Positions 5,516-13,015 of a stretch of DNA of 13,237 nt are shown piece by piece (within the stretch, counting starts at the first letter, position 1; every line of letters starts with the position of its first letter). Position numbers and translations under genes: made by a program. The DNA is from an uncultured Polymorphobacter sp. (GTDB lineage: Bacteria > Pseudomonadota > Alphaproteobacteria > Sphingomonadales > Sphingomonadaceae), in contig CALMPZ010000015.1 of NCBI GenBank assembly GCA_937871645.1, forward strand, positions 1 through 13,237, read 5' to 3'. Below the pieces are notes generated by a model that saw only the letters and a list, made by a program, of their open reading frames with translations, was not told where the DNA came from and ran no database searches.

Positions 5516-8260
5516 CTATTTGGCCAGCAGCGCGATCGTTGCCACCGACGTGATCAGGTTGCCGAGGATGCCCGCGACATTGGCCGCCACATCAAGCTTG
5601 AACAGCGGATCGATATCCTTGGGCACGATGATGGTGCTGCCCGGGGGCACGACGATGCCGCGCCCGGAGTTGCGCACCGGCTGCGCGGTACCGTTGGGCA
5701 GCACGAGGAAGGTGCGACCCGAATCCGCCGTCGCGGCCGTCCCACCGGTTTCGCTGATGTATTCCTTCACGCCCTTGCCGGCGATGAACTGCAGCGCGCC
5801 GGGGTTGCTGACGTCGCCCAGTGCGAGCACGAAATTCGGCCGCGTCGGCATGTAGATCGCGTCACCCGAATTCATCACCGTATCGAGGTCAGGCCGGATC
5901 GCCAGCACGCGCGGATCGGCTTCGATAACCACACGACCGGGCGCTTCGATCGTCGAAAGCGTGGCAATCAGGTTCGATGCTGCGGCAATCGAATCACCGC
6001 TTGATTCCTTGCGTGCCGAAACCGCCAGAAGCGCGTTGGCCATCTCGCGACCGGTGCGGCGGAAGCCTTCCTGTTGAAGCTCCTTGACGCTACGACGCGT
6101 GAAGATGGCGCCATAGGGATAGGCGAGACTGGTCACGCCGCCGGCGCGCGCAATCAGTTGCGACAGCGTCTCGCCGCGACGGATCGAATACAGCCCGGGC
6201 CGGCCGAATTCGCCGGTCAAAAGCACGCCGCCGGCTTCGAATTGCGGCAACGCAGCGTTGAAGCGAATGTCATCGCCCGGGCGAAGGATTGCGGTCGCGA
6301 GCATCGCACCACCGGCATCGATTTCCATGTGCTGCTCGCCCGTCGCCGAAGCCTGCGCGCGAATGATGTCGAGCGACAGCGACGACGAGTTGGTCAGCAA
6401 GCCCTGCGCGACATTGGCAATGTCACGCGCGCTGACGGCATCGGCAATCGGATAGGCGCCGGGCTGGCGCACGGCACCACCGACACCAATGGCGTTCTCA
6501 ATCAGGATCGGCAGAAGCCCCGGTTCGGTTTCGAAAATCGCCGGGCAGCGCAGGTTCTTCTGCGTTTCGGCTTCTTCGTCGCTGAGCACGCGGCTGACCG
6601 CCTGCTGCTGCGGGGCAAGGCCGACCTGATCGGCGCCCGAGCGCAGCGATTCGTCGCCGCGACGGCTGCCGGCTTGCGCTGCAGTGCCGCCGGTGACGGC
6701 GACGTCGCTCTGGCCGCCGCGCTCGACGATGAACGAGCCGCGCGTCACGACATTGAAGCGTGCCGACTGGGTATCGCGCACCAACGCCTCGAGCTGGTCG
6801 AGCGACACGCAATCGGGCAGCGGGTTGGGCTGGCCGAGCACAATGCGGCGCACCGGCGAGCGATTGATGAAATCGATATCCGAGCGCGCGAAGACGTAGA
6901 GACGATCATCGCTGCGCAGTGCAACACCAGGGCGGCCTTGCAGCGCCGTCATCAGATTGACCGGCTGGAACGAGCGCGTCGCGGTCACCGGATCGCGGCG
7001 GATGAGGATCGCCATGGGCATATAGGTGTCGAAGCGCAAATCGCGGACTTCGCCGAGCAGGTCGCGCACCGTGGGTGCCGCCGAGAGCGGGCGTGGTCCG
7101 GGATTTTGGACGTTCCCATAAAGCGTCACGCGGCCCGTGGCACCGCCGGCGCTGCCGCCGACAAGCTGCAGCGCATCGCCGGGGACAACCCGGCTCGACA
7201 GGCTGGCGGCGCGCACGAACTCTTCGGCACCGTCGGCGGCAATGCGGCTGATGGCGATCGAGTTGCCGCGCGGACGCAATGCCCCGCCGGCGTAGGCCAG
7301 CAATTCGCTGACCGATGTGCCGCCGCGCAGTTCGTAGATGCCTGGCCGCGAAACCGAGCCCGCAACGGCAGCAGTATCGCCGATGACCGGCACGATGATG
7401 CGGTCGCCGTCGCGCAAGCGCACCGATGGCGGCGCGCCGATGCCGAGCAGGCCGTAAAGGTCGACACTACGCGTGCTGCCGCCCGAAATGATCTTGACGT
7501 TGCGCAGGCTGCCCGAGCGGCGAATGCCGCCGGCGCGCGCCAGTGCGGCGCTGATGTCGGCGAGTGCTGTAAGCCCGACTTGTCCTGGTCGTTCGACTTC
7601 ACCGCCGACAAAGACAGTGATCGACCGCACCGAGCCCAATGACACAAACACCTCGGTGCCGAGCATCGTCCGCCGCGTCGCGGCTTCAAGGTCGTTGCGT
7701 ACCGCACCGAGCGACCGCCCCGCGGCGGGAATCGGCGGCAGCGCGCCGACGATCAGCCGGCCCTCGCGGTCGACACGCACGGTCTTGCTGTCGTTGGTCG
7801 CGCCCTGGAACTGCACCACCAGTTCATCGCCGAAGCCGACGACGTACGAATCGCCGGCCGAGCCGGTCATGATGCCGGCAGCGTCCTGCACCGACTGGAA
7901 CAGTTCATAGCCGAACTGGCGGAGCGTCGGGTCCGCCAGCCGCGCCCGGAATTCGCGCTCGATCGGCGATGCGCGATAGATTTTCGCCAGCGCCACGCGC
8001 GATTGCTCACGGCGCAACTGCTGTTCTTCAGTGGTGTCGATCTTGGTGCCGAGCGGCAGCGACTCCATGCTGTTGGGAATCGATTCGCGGGCGCGATCAA
8101 CCTGCGACGCAGAAGAATTGCTGGAGGTGCCGACGCCAAGCTGGCCCTGCACCTGCTGGAGCACCTTGGGATCGATCGTCTGCGCCGCTGCCGGCACGGA
8201 CAGGCCAATCACGGCCGCGGCAAGGACAGCAGAGGTAACTGCCACAAAACGCCGCTTCAT
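5516..8260 (-). CDS. large SLBB-domain polysaccharide export protein
   Basis: An outer-membrane polysaccharide export (OPX) protein expected to form the exit channel for exo- or capsular polysaccharide. Residues 1-26 are a signal peptide ending AAA before Gln27; there is no lipobox Cys, unlike Wza. A Poly_export domain lies at about 134-215, with GDE at 144-146. Six SLBB-type turn motifs (small residue, xx, PG) follow: GGEVERPG 219-226, AGSVSRPG 300-307, YGNVQNPG 381-388, GGAVRQPG 594-601, TGEFGRPG 682-689 and LGDVSNPG 814-821. A Gly/Ser/Gln-rich stretch at about 500-570 splits the third and fourth, bounded by the only two cysteines, Cys484 and Cys572. The last 25 residues form a hydrophobic helix that could line the outer-membrane pore as in Wza. 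At 914 aa it is more than twice the length of Wza. AAGG stands nine bases before the ATG. Confidence 0.92.
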   Translation of the reverse strand: MKRRFVAVTSAVLAAAVIGLSVPAAAQTIDPKVLQQVQGQLGVGTSSNSSASQVDRARESIPNSMESLPLGTKIDTTEEQQLRREQSRVALAKIYRASPIEREFRARLADPTLRQFGYELFQSVQDAAGIMTGSAGDSYVVGFGDELVVQFQGATNDSKTVRVDREGRLIVGALPPIPAAGRSLGAVRNDLEAATRRTMLGTEVFVSLGSVRSITVFVGGEVERPGQVGLTALADISAALARAGGIRRSGSLRNVKIISGGSTRSVDLYGLLGIGAPPSVRLRDGDRIIVPVIGDTAAVAGSVSRPGIYELRGGTSVSELLAYAGGALRPRGNSIAISRIAADGAEEFVRAASLSSRVVPGDALQLVGGSAGGATGRVTLYGNVQNPGPRPLSAAPTVRDLLGEVRDLRFDTYMPMAILIRRDPVTATRSFQPVNLMTALQGRPGVALRSDDRLYVFARSDIDFINRSPVRRIVLGQPNPLPDCVSLDQLEALVRDTQSARFNVVTRGSFIVERGGQSDVAVTGGTAAQAGSRRGDESLRSGADQVGLAPQQQAVSRVLSDEEAETQKNLRCPAIFETEPGLLPILIENAIGVGGAVRQPGAYPIADAVSARDIANVAQGLLTNSSSLSLDIIRAQASATGEQHMEIDAGGAMLATAILRPGDDIRFNAALPQFEAGGVLLTGEFGRPGLYSIRRGETLSQLIARAGGVTSLAYPYGAIFTRRSVKELQQEGFRRTGREMANALLAVSARKESSGDSIAAASNLIATLSTIEAPGRVVIEADPRVLAIRPDLDTVMNSGDAIYMPTRPNFVLALGDVSNPGALQFIAGKGVKEYISETGGTAATADSGRTFLVLPNGTAQPVRNSGRGIVVPPGSTIIVPKDIDPLFKLDVAANVAGILGNLITSVATIALLAK

Positions 8261-8293
8261 GAATGCATACCTTGCTCAAAACCCCGTGAACGC

Positions 8294-8322
8294 GGTGTAG
8301 GCAGCGTCGACGGTTCCGTCAA
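8294..8322 (-). promoter_or_regulatory. promoter of the SLBB export gene
   Basis: On the minus strand TTGACG (complement of 8317-8322) is followed after exactly 17 bases by TACACC (complement of 8294-8299), 33 bases before the ATG. A good -35 with a loose -10 is usual for alphaproteobacterial housekeeping promoters. It suggests that the SLBB gene can be transcribed independently of the small gene upstream. Confidence 0.5.
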
Positions 8323-8390
8323 TCCGGCGCGGGAGCACCAAAGCGCGGGGTTTTCGAGACGCTTGGCCCGTTCAGCTCAATTGCAAGGCG

Positions 8391-8615
8391 TCAGCGCGGC
8401 AAGGCGATGCGCACAGCGGCATCGGCATGATGCAGTTGCGTGTCAGGCGTTACGGCTTCAGCGACAAACGCGCGGTCAGGGTGCGGAAGCTGGCGGCCGA
8501 CGGTGCCGGCACCTTGCGTCGAAAGCGACGGCACAAACCACATGCCAAGGGCAAGTGTGATTGCAGCGAGTGTCTTGACCGGAGGACCTGACATTGAACC
8601 AACTCTTGTCTTCAT
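8391..8615 (-). CDS. probable small exported protein of unknown function (74 aa)
   Basis: The ATG at 8615 opens a 74-residue frame (67 from the ATG at 8594). The N-terminus has basic residues then a hydrophobic core (VKTLAAITLALGMWFVP), followed by SLSTQGA, which looks like a signal peptide or single membrane anchor. The rest is polar, with several His (HPDRAF, LHHAD). Nearly all third bases in the second half are G or C, but the first half is less biased, about 59% GC at third positions overall, lower than the neighbours. A candidate promoter lies 50-80 bases upstream. It precedes the SLBB gene on the same strand with a 130-base gap, so a role at the cell envelope or in polysaccharide export is possible but unproven. 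I do not recognise a family. The remaining spacer, 8616-8784, holds nothing else recognisable. Confidence 0.5.
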   Translation of the reverse strand: MKTRVGSMSGPPVKTLAAITLALGMWFVPSLSTQGAGTVGRQLPHPDRAFVAEAVTPDTQLHHADAAVRIALPR

Positions 8616-8666
8616 GACCTAAGGTGTCGGGACGAGCCGACAGCGTCCAGTACGAGCCCCTGTTTT

Positions 8667-8695
8667 TGTTTAGCGCCGCAGCCGCTTGTTCGCAA
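8667..8695 (-). promoter_or_regulatory. candidate promoter of the small exported-protein gene
   Basis: On the minus strand TTGCGA (complement of 8690-8695) is followed after 17 bases by TAAACA (complement of 8667-8672), giving a leader of roughly 45 bases before the ATG at 8615. The spacing is ideal and both hexamers are partial matches. It supports the small ORF being transcribed separately from ilvE. Confidence 0.4.
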
Positions 8696-8784
8696 GTGCA
8701 CAAAATTCATGTTGCCAGCGGCTTGGCTCATACATTGCCCGATTCATCGCCCGCTTTGCGCCGCCGCTTTGGTCTGGCCGCAAC

Positions 8785-9672
8785 CTAGCTGGCGGGCAGT
8801 ACGCCACGCACAAAGTCACGGTAATCGGCCTGAAGCTGGCGCGTCAGTGCGCCGACTTCGAACGTCCAGGGGCCGATTTCGGCAAGCGGCGTGACTTCGG
8901 CGGCGCTGCCGGTCAGGAACGCCTGTTCGAAGCCCGCGAGTTCTTCGGGCCAGATCGCACGTTCGATGACTTCGATGCCGCGACGGCGCGCCAGATCGAT
9001 GACCGTGCGCCGCGTGATGCCATCGAGGAAGCAATCAGGCGTCGGCGTGTGCAGCTTGCCGTCAGCGACGAAGAACACATTGGCGCCGGTGGCTTCGGCC
9101 ACCTGTCCGCGCCAGTCGAACATCAGCGCATCGTCATAACCAGCGTCGGCGGCGGCGTGCTTCGACAGCGTGCAGATCATGTAGAGGCCCGCCGCCTTCG
9201 AGCGGACGGGAATCGTATACGGCGCCGGCCGCCGCCACGGCGCGATCATCAGGCGAAGCCCCTTGGCCAGCGCCTCGTCACCAAAATAGGCGCCCCATTC
9301 CCACGCCGAAACGGCGAGGTGCGCCTTGGTCTTCTGTGCGGCAACGCCCATCTGCTCCGAACCGCGCCAGGCGATCGGGCGGATGTAGCAATCGGTGAAG
9401 TTGTTCGCAGCGACTGTCTCGTTGATCGCCGCATCGATTTCGTCGCGCGTCCACGGCAAGTCGAAGCCGAGGATCTTCGCCGAATCGATCAGCCGCTGGC
9501 TGTGCTCGGACAGCTTGAACACCTTGCCGCCGTAGCAGCGCACACCTTCGAACACCGCGCTGGCATAATGCATGGCATGCGTCAGGACATGGACATTGGC
9601 TTCGCGCCACGGGCGCAGCGCGCCGTCCATCCAGATAAAGCCGTCGCGATCGTCGAAAGTGGCTTCGGTCAT
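8785..9672 (-). CDS. ilvE: branched-chain amino acid aminotransferase
   Basis: A fold-type IV PLP enzyme that makes the last transfer in leucine, isoleucine and valine synthesis, or the first in their breakdown, in the cytoplasm. The ATG at 9672 is preceded by GGGAG at eight bases; the frame upstream is open but lies over the divergent regulator gene and is not coding. The 295 aa fit the family. Lys159 (VRSKAAGLY), the PLP-binding lysine, and Glu193 (VAEATGANVFF) both fall at the numbering of E. coli IlvE. The segments MHYASAVFEGVRCY and IRPIAWRG and the C-terminal FLTGSAAEVTPL are the usual conserved blocks. A D-amino acid aminotransferase or aminodeoxychorismate lyase is less likely given these. 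The MarR-family gene is divergent across 81 bases. Confidence 0.93.
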   Translation of the reverse strand: MTEATFDDRDGFIWMDGALRPWREANVHVLTHAMHYASAVFEGVRCYGGKVFKLSEHSQRLIDSAKILGFDLPWTRDEIDAAINETVAANNFTDCYIRPIAWRGSEQMGVAAQKTKAHLAVSAWEWGAYFGDEALAKGLRLMIAPWRRPAPYTIPVRSKAAGLYMICTLSKHAAADAGYDDALMFDWRGQVAEATGANVFFVADGKLHTPTPDCFLDGITRRTVIDLARRRGIEVIERAIWPEELAGFEQAFLTGSAAEVTPLAEIGPWTFEVGALTRQLQADYRDFVRGVLPAS

Positions 9673-9723
9673 GCCGCATGCTCCCGCAAGTTCTGAGTGT
9701 TTTATTTCAATCCAAGGTTGATA

Positions 9724-9752
9724 GTCGTAACATTCTGTGCGAAATACGTCAA
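9724..9752 (-). promoter_or_regulatory. candidate ilvE promoter abutting the marR start
   Basis: On the minus strand TTGACG (complement of 9747-9752) and TACGAC (complement of 9724-9729) are 17 bases apart. The -35 ends one base before the ATG of the divergent regulator, so binding in this 81-base gap could affect both genes. GTTGA (9717-9721) and TCAAC (9749-9753) form a widely spaced inverted pair around it. Confidence 0.4.
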
Positions 9753-9753
9753 C

Positions 9754-10266
9754 ATGGCTGACGCAAATATCCTCAATGCCGGCAACACGGCGGCTTCGGC
9801 GCAGTTCCTGCGCGAGGCCGAAATCCGTCGCGGCATCGAGCTGCTCTACTTCGGCTACACCAACATGGTGCGCGGCGCCGATGGGCTGCTCGACAGCCAT
9901 GGACTCGGCCGTGCGCATCACCGTGCGCTGTATTTCATTGCGCGGCGTCCGGCCATGCCTGTCGGTGATTTGCTGGCGCTGCTCAACATCACCAAACAGT
10001 CGCTGAGCCGCGTGCTCGCCGATTTGCAGACCCGCGGGCTGGTGATTCAAGCTGTCGGCCAGCGCGACCGGCGCCAGCGCCTGCTCGAACTGACGCCCGA
10101 GGGCGCGGCACTCGAAGCCGCGCTGTTCGAGGAACTGCGCACCGGCATGGCAGGTGCCTATGCGCAGGCCGGGCAGAATGCCGTGACGGGGTTCTGGGCG
10201 GTGCTGACCGGGCTTATTCCGGCAGTTGACCGGCCGATGATCCAGGAACTGCAGGCAGGCCTTTAG
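9754..10266 (+). CDS. MarR-family winged-helix regulator, PetP-like
   Basis: A cytoplasmic DNA-binding repressor or activator of 170 aa. The ATG at 9754 is chosen because the conserved helical N-terminus starts soon after and the frame upstream is AT-rich spacer; no good ribosome site precedes it. The winged helix covers about 55-115: ALYFIARRPAMPVGDLLALL forms the first helices, TKQSLSRVLADLQTRGLV (80-97) the recognition helix, and GQRDRRQRLLELTPEG (102-117) the wing with its basic tip. This pattern closely resembles PetP of Rhodobacter, whose partner PetR is not in this window. It stands divergent from ilvE, which is a possible target or simply a conserved neighbour. Its 3' end overlaps the convergent TetR-like gene by 53 bases. 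Confidence 0.85.
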   Translation: MADANILNAGNTAASAQFLREAEIRRGIELLYFGYTNMVRGADGLLDSHGLGRAHHRALYFIARRPAMPVGDLLALLNITKQSLSRVLADLQTRGLVIQAVGQRDRRQRLLELTPEGAALEAALFEELRTGMAGAYAQAGQNAVTGFWAVLTGLIPAVDRPMIQELQAGL

Positions 10267-10825
10267 GAAGCGACGGGCGGAAGTTCGCCAAGCTTTCGGC
10301 GCGCGCCAGCGCGGTATCGAGCGCCTTCATCGTGGCGCTGAGGTCAGGACTGTCGTCTGCCAGCCAGACGTGCCCGACCTGCACGAACAGCGCCGAAAGC
10401 GCCGCTATGCGCAGCGGCCCGAGCAGCCCCCCGGCATCCACCCCGGCAGCCTCGCCCAAGCGGCGCGCCATCGGCGGCAACAGCGTTACCACGAACAGCA
10501 CCAGCGCCGGATCGCTGCGTGCAGCTTTATGCAACTGGCGCGCCAGATCGCGCTGCTCCTGCATCGCGTCGAAGCGGCCCATCAGCACGGCGAACAGCCG
10601 GTTGCGGACGCTTTCGTCGGGGTCGCTTGCCGCCTCGGCCAACGCGAGCCGTTCGATGCGCTTATCAAGAGCGCGCAAGCCTTCCCAACGGTCGGCAGCG
10701 ACCTCTGCAACAGCATCGACGCTGCACGCCGCAGCGCGCGCCACCGCATCGATGCGCGCCTGCGCCCAGCCGTCGCGGGTGATGACATGCACCCAGGCGT
10801 CGAGAATTGCGTCAGTTTCCGCCAC
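10214..10825 (-). CDS. TetR-like protein
   Basis: The start is taken as GTG at 10825, four bases after the proC stop codon, with GGGGTAAGG upstream; this gives 203 aa. The N-terminal 45 residues (AILDAWVHVITRDGWAQARIDAVARAAACSVDAVAEVAAD) fit a TetR-type helix-turn-helix, and the remainder is helical, as expected for a ligand-binding domain. The helix-turn-helix is not a strong match, and COQ9-type proteins, which share the TetR fold but act in ubiquinone synthesis, are the main alternative; ubiK in the same operon makes this worth keeping in mind. It is the last gene of the tlyA-tspO-ubiK-ybjN-proC run and ends inside the convergent MarR gene. No target can be named. Confidence 0.65.
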   Translation of the reverse strand: MAETDAILDAWVHVITRDGWAQARIDAVARAAACSVDAVAEVAADRWEGLRALDKRIERLALAEAASDPDESVRNRLFAVLMGRFDAMQEQRDLARQLHKAARSDPALVLFVVTLLPPMARRLGEAAGVDAGGLLGPLRIAALSALFVQVGHVWLADDSPDLSATMKALDTALARAESLANFRPSLPKGLPAVPGSSAGQLPE

Positions 10826-10829
10826 GGCC

Positions 10830-11606
10830 TTACCCCAGTTCGCGCGAGCGGGCGGTGGCCGCCGCAACGGTGTCGGTCATCAGCGGCCGCAGCCGGTCTA
10901 CGAGAACCGAAAGCCCTGCCGCGGTTGTGCCGCCGGGGCTGGTCACCGCGACGCGCAGCGCCGCCGGATCGGCATCAGGTTCGGCCGCCAAAGCCGCTGC
11001 GCCGGTCACGGTTGCGCGCGCCAGCGTCGCCGCCAGTGCCGGCGACAGGCCGTGTGCGATGCCTGCTTCGGTCAGCGCCTCGATGAAGGCGAACACATAC
11101 GCCGGCCCCGAGCCCGACAGGCCGGTGACGGCGTTGAACTGGTCTTCATGGTCGAGCCAGACCGTGGTGCCGGCTGCTGCCAGCAACGCTTCGGCACGTG
11201 CGCATTGGGCGGCATCGGCGCCGTGGCCGAACAAGGCGGTCACGCCCTGCCCCAGCCGCGCCGGCGTATTGGGCATGGTGCGGACGATCGGCCGGTCGCC
11301 CAGTCGGTCAGCGATGCCGGCGCAGGTCACCCCCGCCATCACCGAAATGACCAGCGTATCGGGGCGCAGCCGCTCGGCTAGACCGGCACTGGCGGCAGCA
11401 AACAACTGCGGCTTGACGGCGAGCACCAGTACGTCAGGACCGGCACCCGCTGGCGGCGCGGCGTCGGCAGCAACGCCTTCGGGCAGCGCACGCGGGTTCG
11501 GGTCGATGACATGGATGTCGGCGAGCCCGGCGGCGTGCCAGCGGTGCAACAATGCACCGCCCATATTGCCGGCGCCGAGCAGCCACAGGCGTTCGGACTT
11601 CGCCAT
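10830..11606 (-). CDS. proC: pyrroline-5-carboxylate reductase
   Basis: Catalyses the last step of proline synthesis, reducing pyrroline-5-carboxylate with NAD(P)H in the cytoplasm. The protein has 258 aa, close to the family norm. The dinucleotide-binding loop GAGNMGG is at 11-17. VLAVKPQ and RTMPNTPA follow, then GLSGSGPAYVFAFIEAL and VTSPGGTTAAGL, the signature region of the C-terminal dimerisation and substrate-binding domain. The ATG at 11606 lies six bases after the ybjN-like gene stop, and the TetR-like gene begins four bases after the proC stop, so it is an internal gene of a tight operon. It has no odd features. Confidence 0.95.
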   Translation of the reverse strand: MAKSERLWLLGAGNMGGALLHRWHAAGLADIHVIDPNPRALPEGVAADAAPPAGAGPDVLVLAVKPQLFAAASAGLAERLRPDTLVISVMAGVTCAGIADRLGDRPIVRTMPNTPARLGQGVTALFGHGADAAQCARAEALLAAAGTTVWLDHEDQFNAVTGLSGSGPAYVFAFIEALTEAGIAHGLSPALAATLARATVTGAAALAAEPDADPAALRVAVTSPGGTTAAGLSVLVDRLRPLMTDTVAAATARSRELG

Positions 11607-11612
11607 TCTGGC

Positions 11613-12131
11613 TCAGGCTTCGCCGACGGTGTCGAGCAGCGCTGCTTCGATCGCTTCGGCGGGGGATTTGCCGGCCCAGAGTACGAACTGGAACACCGGA
11701 TAATAGCGTTCGCATTCGTCGACCGCCGCTTCGACCAGCATCTCGGCCTGGCCGAGCGTCAGGTCGATATCCTCATGCTCGTCATCGCTGTCGAGCAGCG
11801 TCGCGTGGCGGAACAGCAGAGTGCCGTCGGCCGCCCACATTTCGAAATGGCCGATCCACAACTGTTCGTTGATCAGCCCCAGCGTCTCGTACATCACCGC
11901 GCGCTTGGTGTCGGGGACGCGGATGTCGGGCATGGCGATGAACTGCAGCACGCGTTCATCCTCGCGCCACAGCGCGCGCAACTGGAAATTGGCCCAGCTG
12001 CCCGCAACGCTCGCGGTGATTTCCTCGTCACCGGTGCGTTCGAACGCCCAGCCGTGCAAGTTGAAATAATGTTCGAGCATGTCGATCGGCGCTGCCGGCG
12101 CTGCGTCATACTCGATGGCAATCTCGGTCAT
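11613..12131 (-). CDS. YbjN domain-containing protein
   Basis: A 172-residue cytoplasmic protein of the YbjN-type family, whose fold is related to type III secretion chaperones and whose exact job is unsettled; E. coli YbjN affects stress tolerance and motility. Visible blocks are MLEHYFNLHGWAFERTGDEEITASV near the start, WANFQLRALWREDERVLQFIA, INEQLWIGHFEMW and an acidic C-terminal part, DSDDEHEDIDLTLGQ, ending in a helical segment rich in Glu. The start ATG overlaps the ubiK stop in ATGA (12128-12131), showing translational coupling, and proC follows after six bases. The ybjN-proC pairing is common in alphaproteobacteria. Confidence 0.85.
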   Translation of the reverse strand: MTEIAIEYDAAPAAPIDMLEHYFNLHGWAFERTGDEEITASVAGSWANFQLRALWREDERVLQFIAMPDIRVPDTKRAVMYETLGLINEQLWIGHFEMWAADGTLLFRHATLLDSDDEHEDIDLTLGQAEMLVEAAVDECERYYPVFQFVLWAGKSPAEAIEAALLDTVGEA

Positions 12132-12409
12132 GCCTTGGCGGTCTTTCGCTTCGGCGCGGCAGCAGGCGCAGCCGAAGCCTTCATCGCCGCGATCTCGGCC
12201 TTGAGCAACTCGACCTCGGCGCGGGCGTTGGCGGCCATCGCCTTGACGGCTTCGAACTCGTCACGGCTGATCATGTCGGCCGATCCGGCCATTTCGCGGA
12301 CGCGGTTCTTCGCCATGGTTTCGACCTCGCGGCCGAGCCCGGCAAAGGTGCCGAGCGCCGAGGTCGCAACCTTCGACAGGTCTTCGAAAATCTTGTTCTG
12401 CGATTGCAT
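12128..12409 (-). CDS. ubiK: ubiquinone biosynthesis accessory factor, UbiK/BMFP family
   Basis: A small protein (93 aa) that in enterobacteria supports aerobic ubiquinone synthesis together with UbiJ; in other bacteria it is described as a membrane-fusogenic BMFP protein. The ATG at 12409 has GGAG seven bases upstream. An N-terminal amphipathic helix (KIFEDLSKVATSALGTFAGLGREVE) precedes the linker and then a coiled coil (SRDEFEAVKAMAANARAEVELLKAEIAAM) with regular hydrophobic spacing; the tail is Ala/Lys-rich. This layout and length match the family (E. coli UbiK is 96 aa). Its stop overlaps the next gene's start by four bases, and tspO ends 24 bases upstream. No ubiJ is present in the window. 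Confidence 0.88.
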   Translation of the reverse strand: MQSQNKIFEDLSKVATSALGTFAGLGREVETMAKNRVREMAGSADMISRDEFEAVKAMAANARAEVELLKAEIAAMKASAAPAAAPKRKTAKA

Positions 12410-12433
12410 TATCGGTCTCCACACATTGTCATG

Positions 12434-13000
12434 TCAGCCCCCGAACAGCGCCGACACCGGCGCGGCGGCAGCGGGGTTGAGCTGCCAGACCCGAAAGTTG
12501 AGCGACGCGGCCACGCCCAGCCACATCAGATACGGCACCATCAACCACGCCGCGGTGCGGCTGATCCGCCCGAACGCGAATGTTGCCGCCAGCGCCACCA
12601 CGAAGATCGCACCGATCAATCCGAGCGCCGGCAGCATCTGGTGGTATTTGAAGAATAGCGGCGACCACGCGAGGTTGAACAGGAACTGCAGCGTAAACAG
12701 CGCCAGCGCCAGATCGCGTCCGGGTGCCGATTTGTGCGCCCACACCAGCGCCACGGCAATCGCCATCATCGCATACAGGATGCTCCAGACGATGCCGAAC
12801 ACCGGCCCCGGGGGCTGGTAGAGCGGCAAGGTCAGCGACTGGTACCATTCATTGGTGACGGTGCTGCCCGACACGCGCGCCATCAGCCCGCCGAGCAATT
12901 CGAACAGCGGCACCAGAATGATGGCCGCACGGAACGCTGAACCACGATTGATGGGTGTACTCATGGTCACAGGTTTAGCGGGTTTTGCGGGCGCTGTCAT
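12434..13000 (-). CDS. tspO: TspO/MBR-family tryptophan-rich sensory protein
   Basis: A five-helix inner- or outer-membrane protein that binds porphyrins and related ligands; in Rhodobacter it moderates photosynthesis and tetrapyrrole genes. The start is uncertain: ATG at 13000 gives 188 aa, ATG at 12964 gives 176 aa, and neither has a clear ribosome site; the hydrophobic core starts after both. Five hydrophobic helices can be counted. Family marks include the LTLPLYQPPGPVFGIVWSILY segment, NLAWSPLFF, and AAWLMVPYLMWLGVAASLNF followed by RVWQLN, with Trp and Pro at the usual places. The gene begins 15 bases after the tlyA remnant and is followed by ubiK, so it is probably cotranscribed with both. 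Confidence 0.9.
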   Translation of the reverse strand: MTAPAKPAKPVTMSTPINRGSAFRAAIILVPLFELLGGLMARVSGSTVTNEWYQSLTLPLYQPPGPVFGIVWSILYAMMAIAVALVWAHKSAPGRDLALALFTLQFLFNLAWSPLFFKYHQMLPALGLIGAIFVVALAATFAFGRISRTAAWLMVPYLMWLGVAASLNFRVWQLNPAAAAPVSALFGG

Positions 13001-13015
13001 CCCGGGCCACAATAT

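Noticed and set aside
6074..7642. Long 522-codon plus-strand frame opposite the SLBB gene
   Set aside because: It is the complement of the SLBB coding sequence, has an Arg/Ala/Asp-rich composition and shows no recognisable motif.
8338..8368. Imperfect hairpin CCAAAGCG...CGCTTGG between the small gene and the SLBB gene
   Set aside because: It has a bulge, a long loop and no T run; too weak to call a terminator or riboswitch.
11511..12821. Long plus-strand frame across proC, ybjN, ubiK and tspO
   Set aside because: It crosses four well-supported minus-strand genes and changes composition at each boundary, as a shadow frame would.
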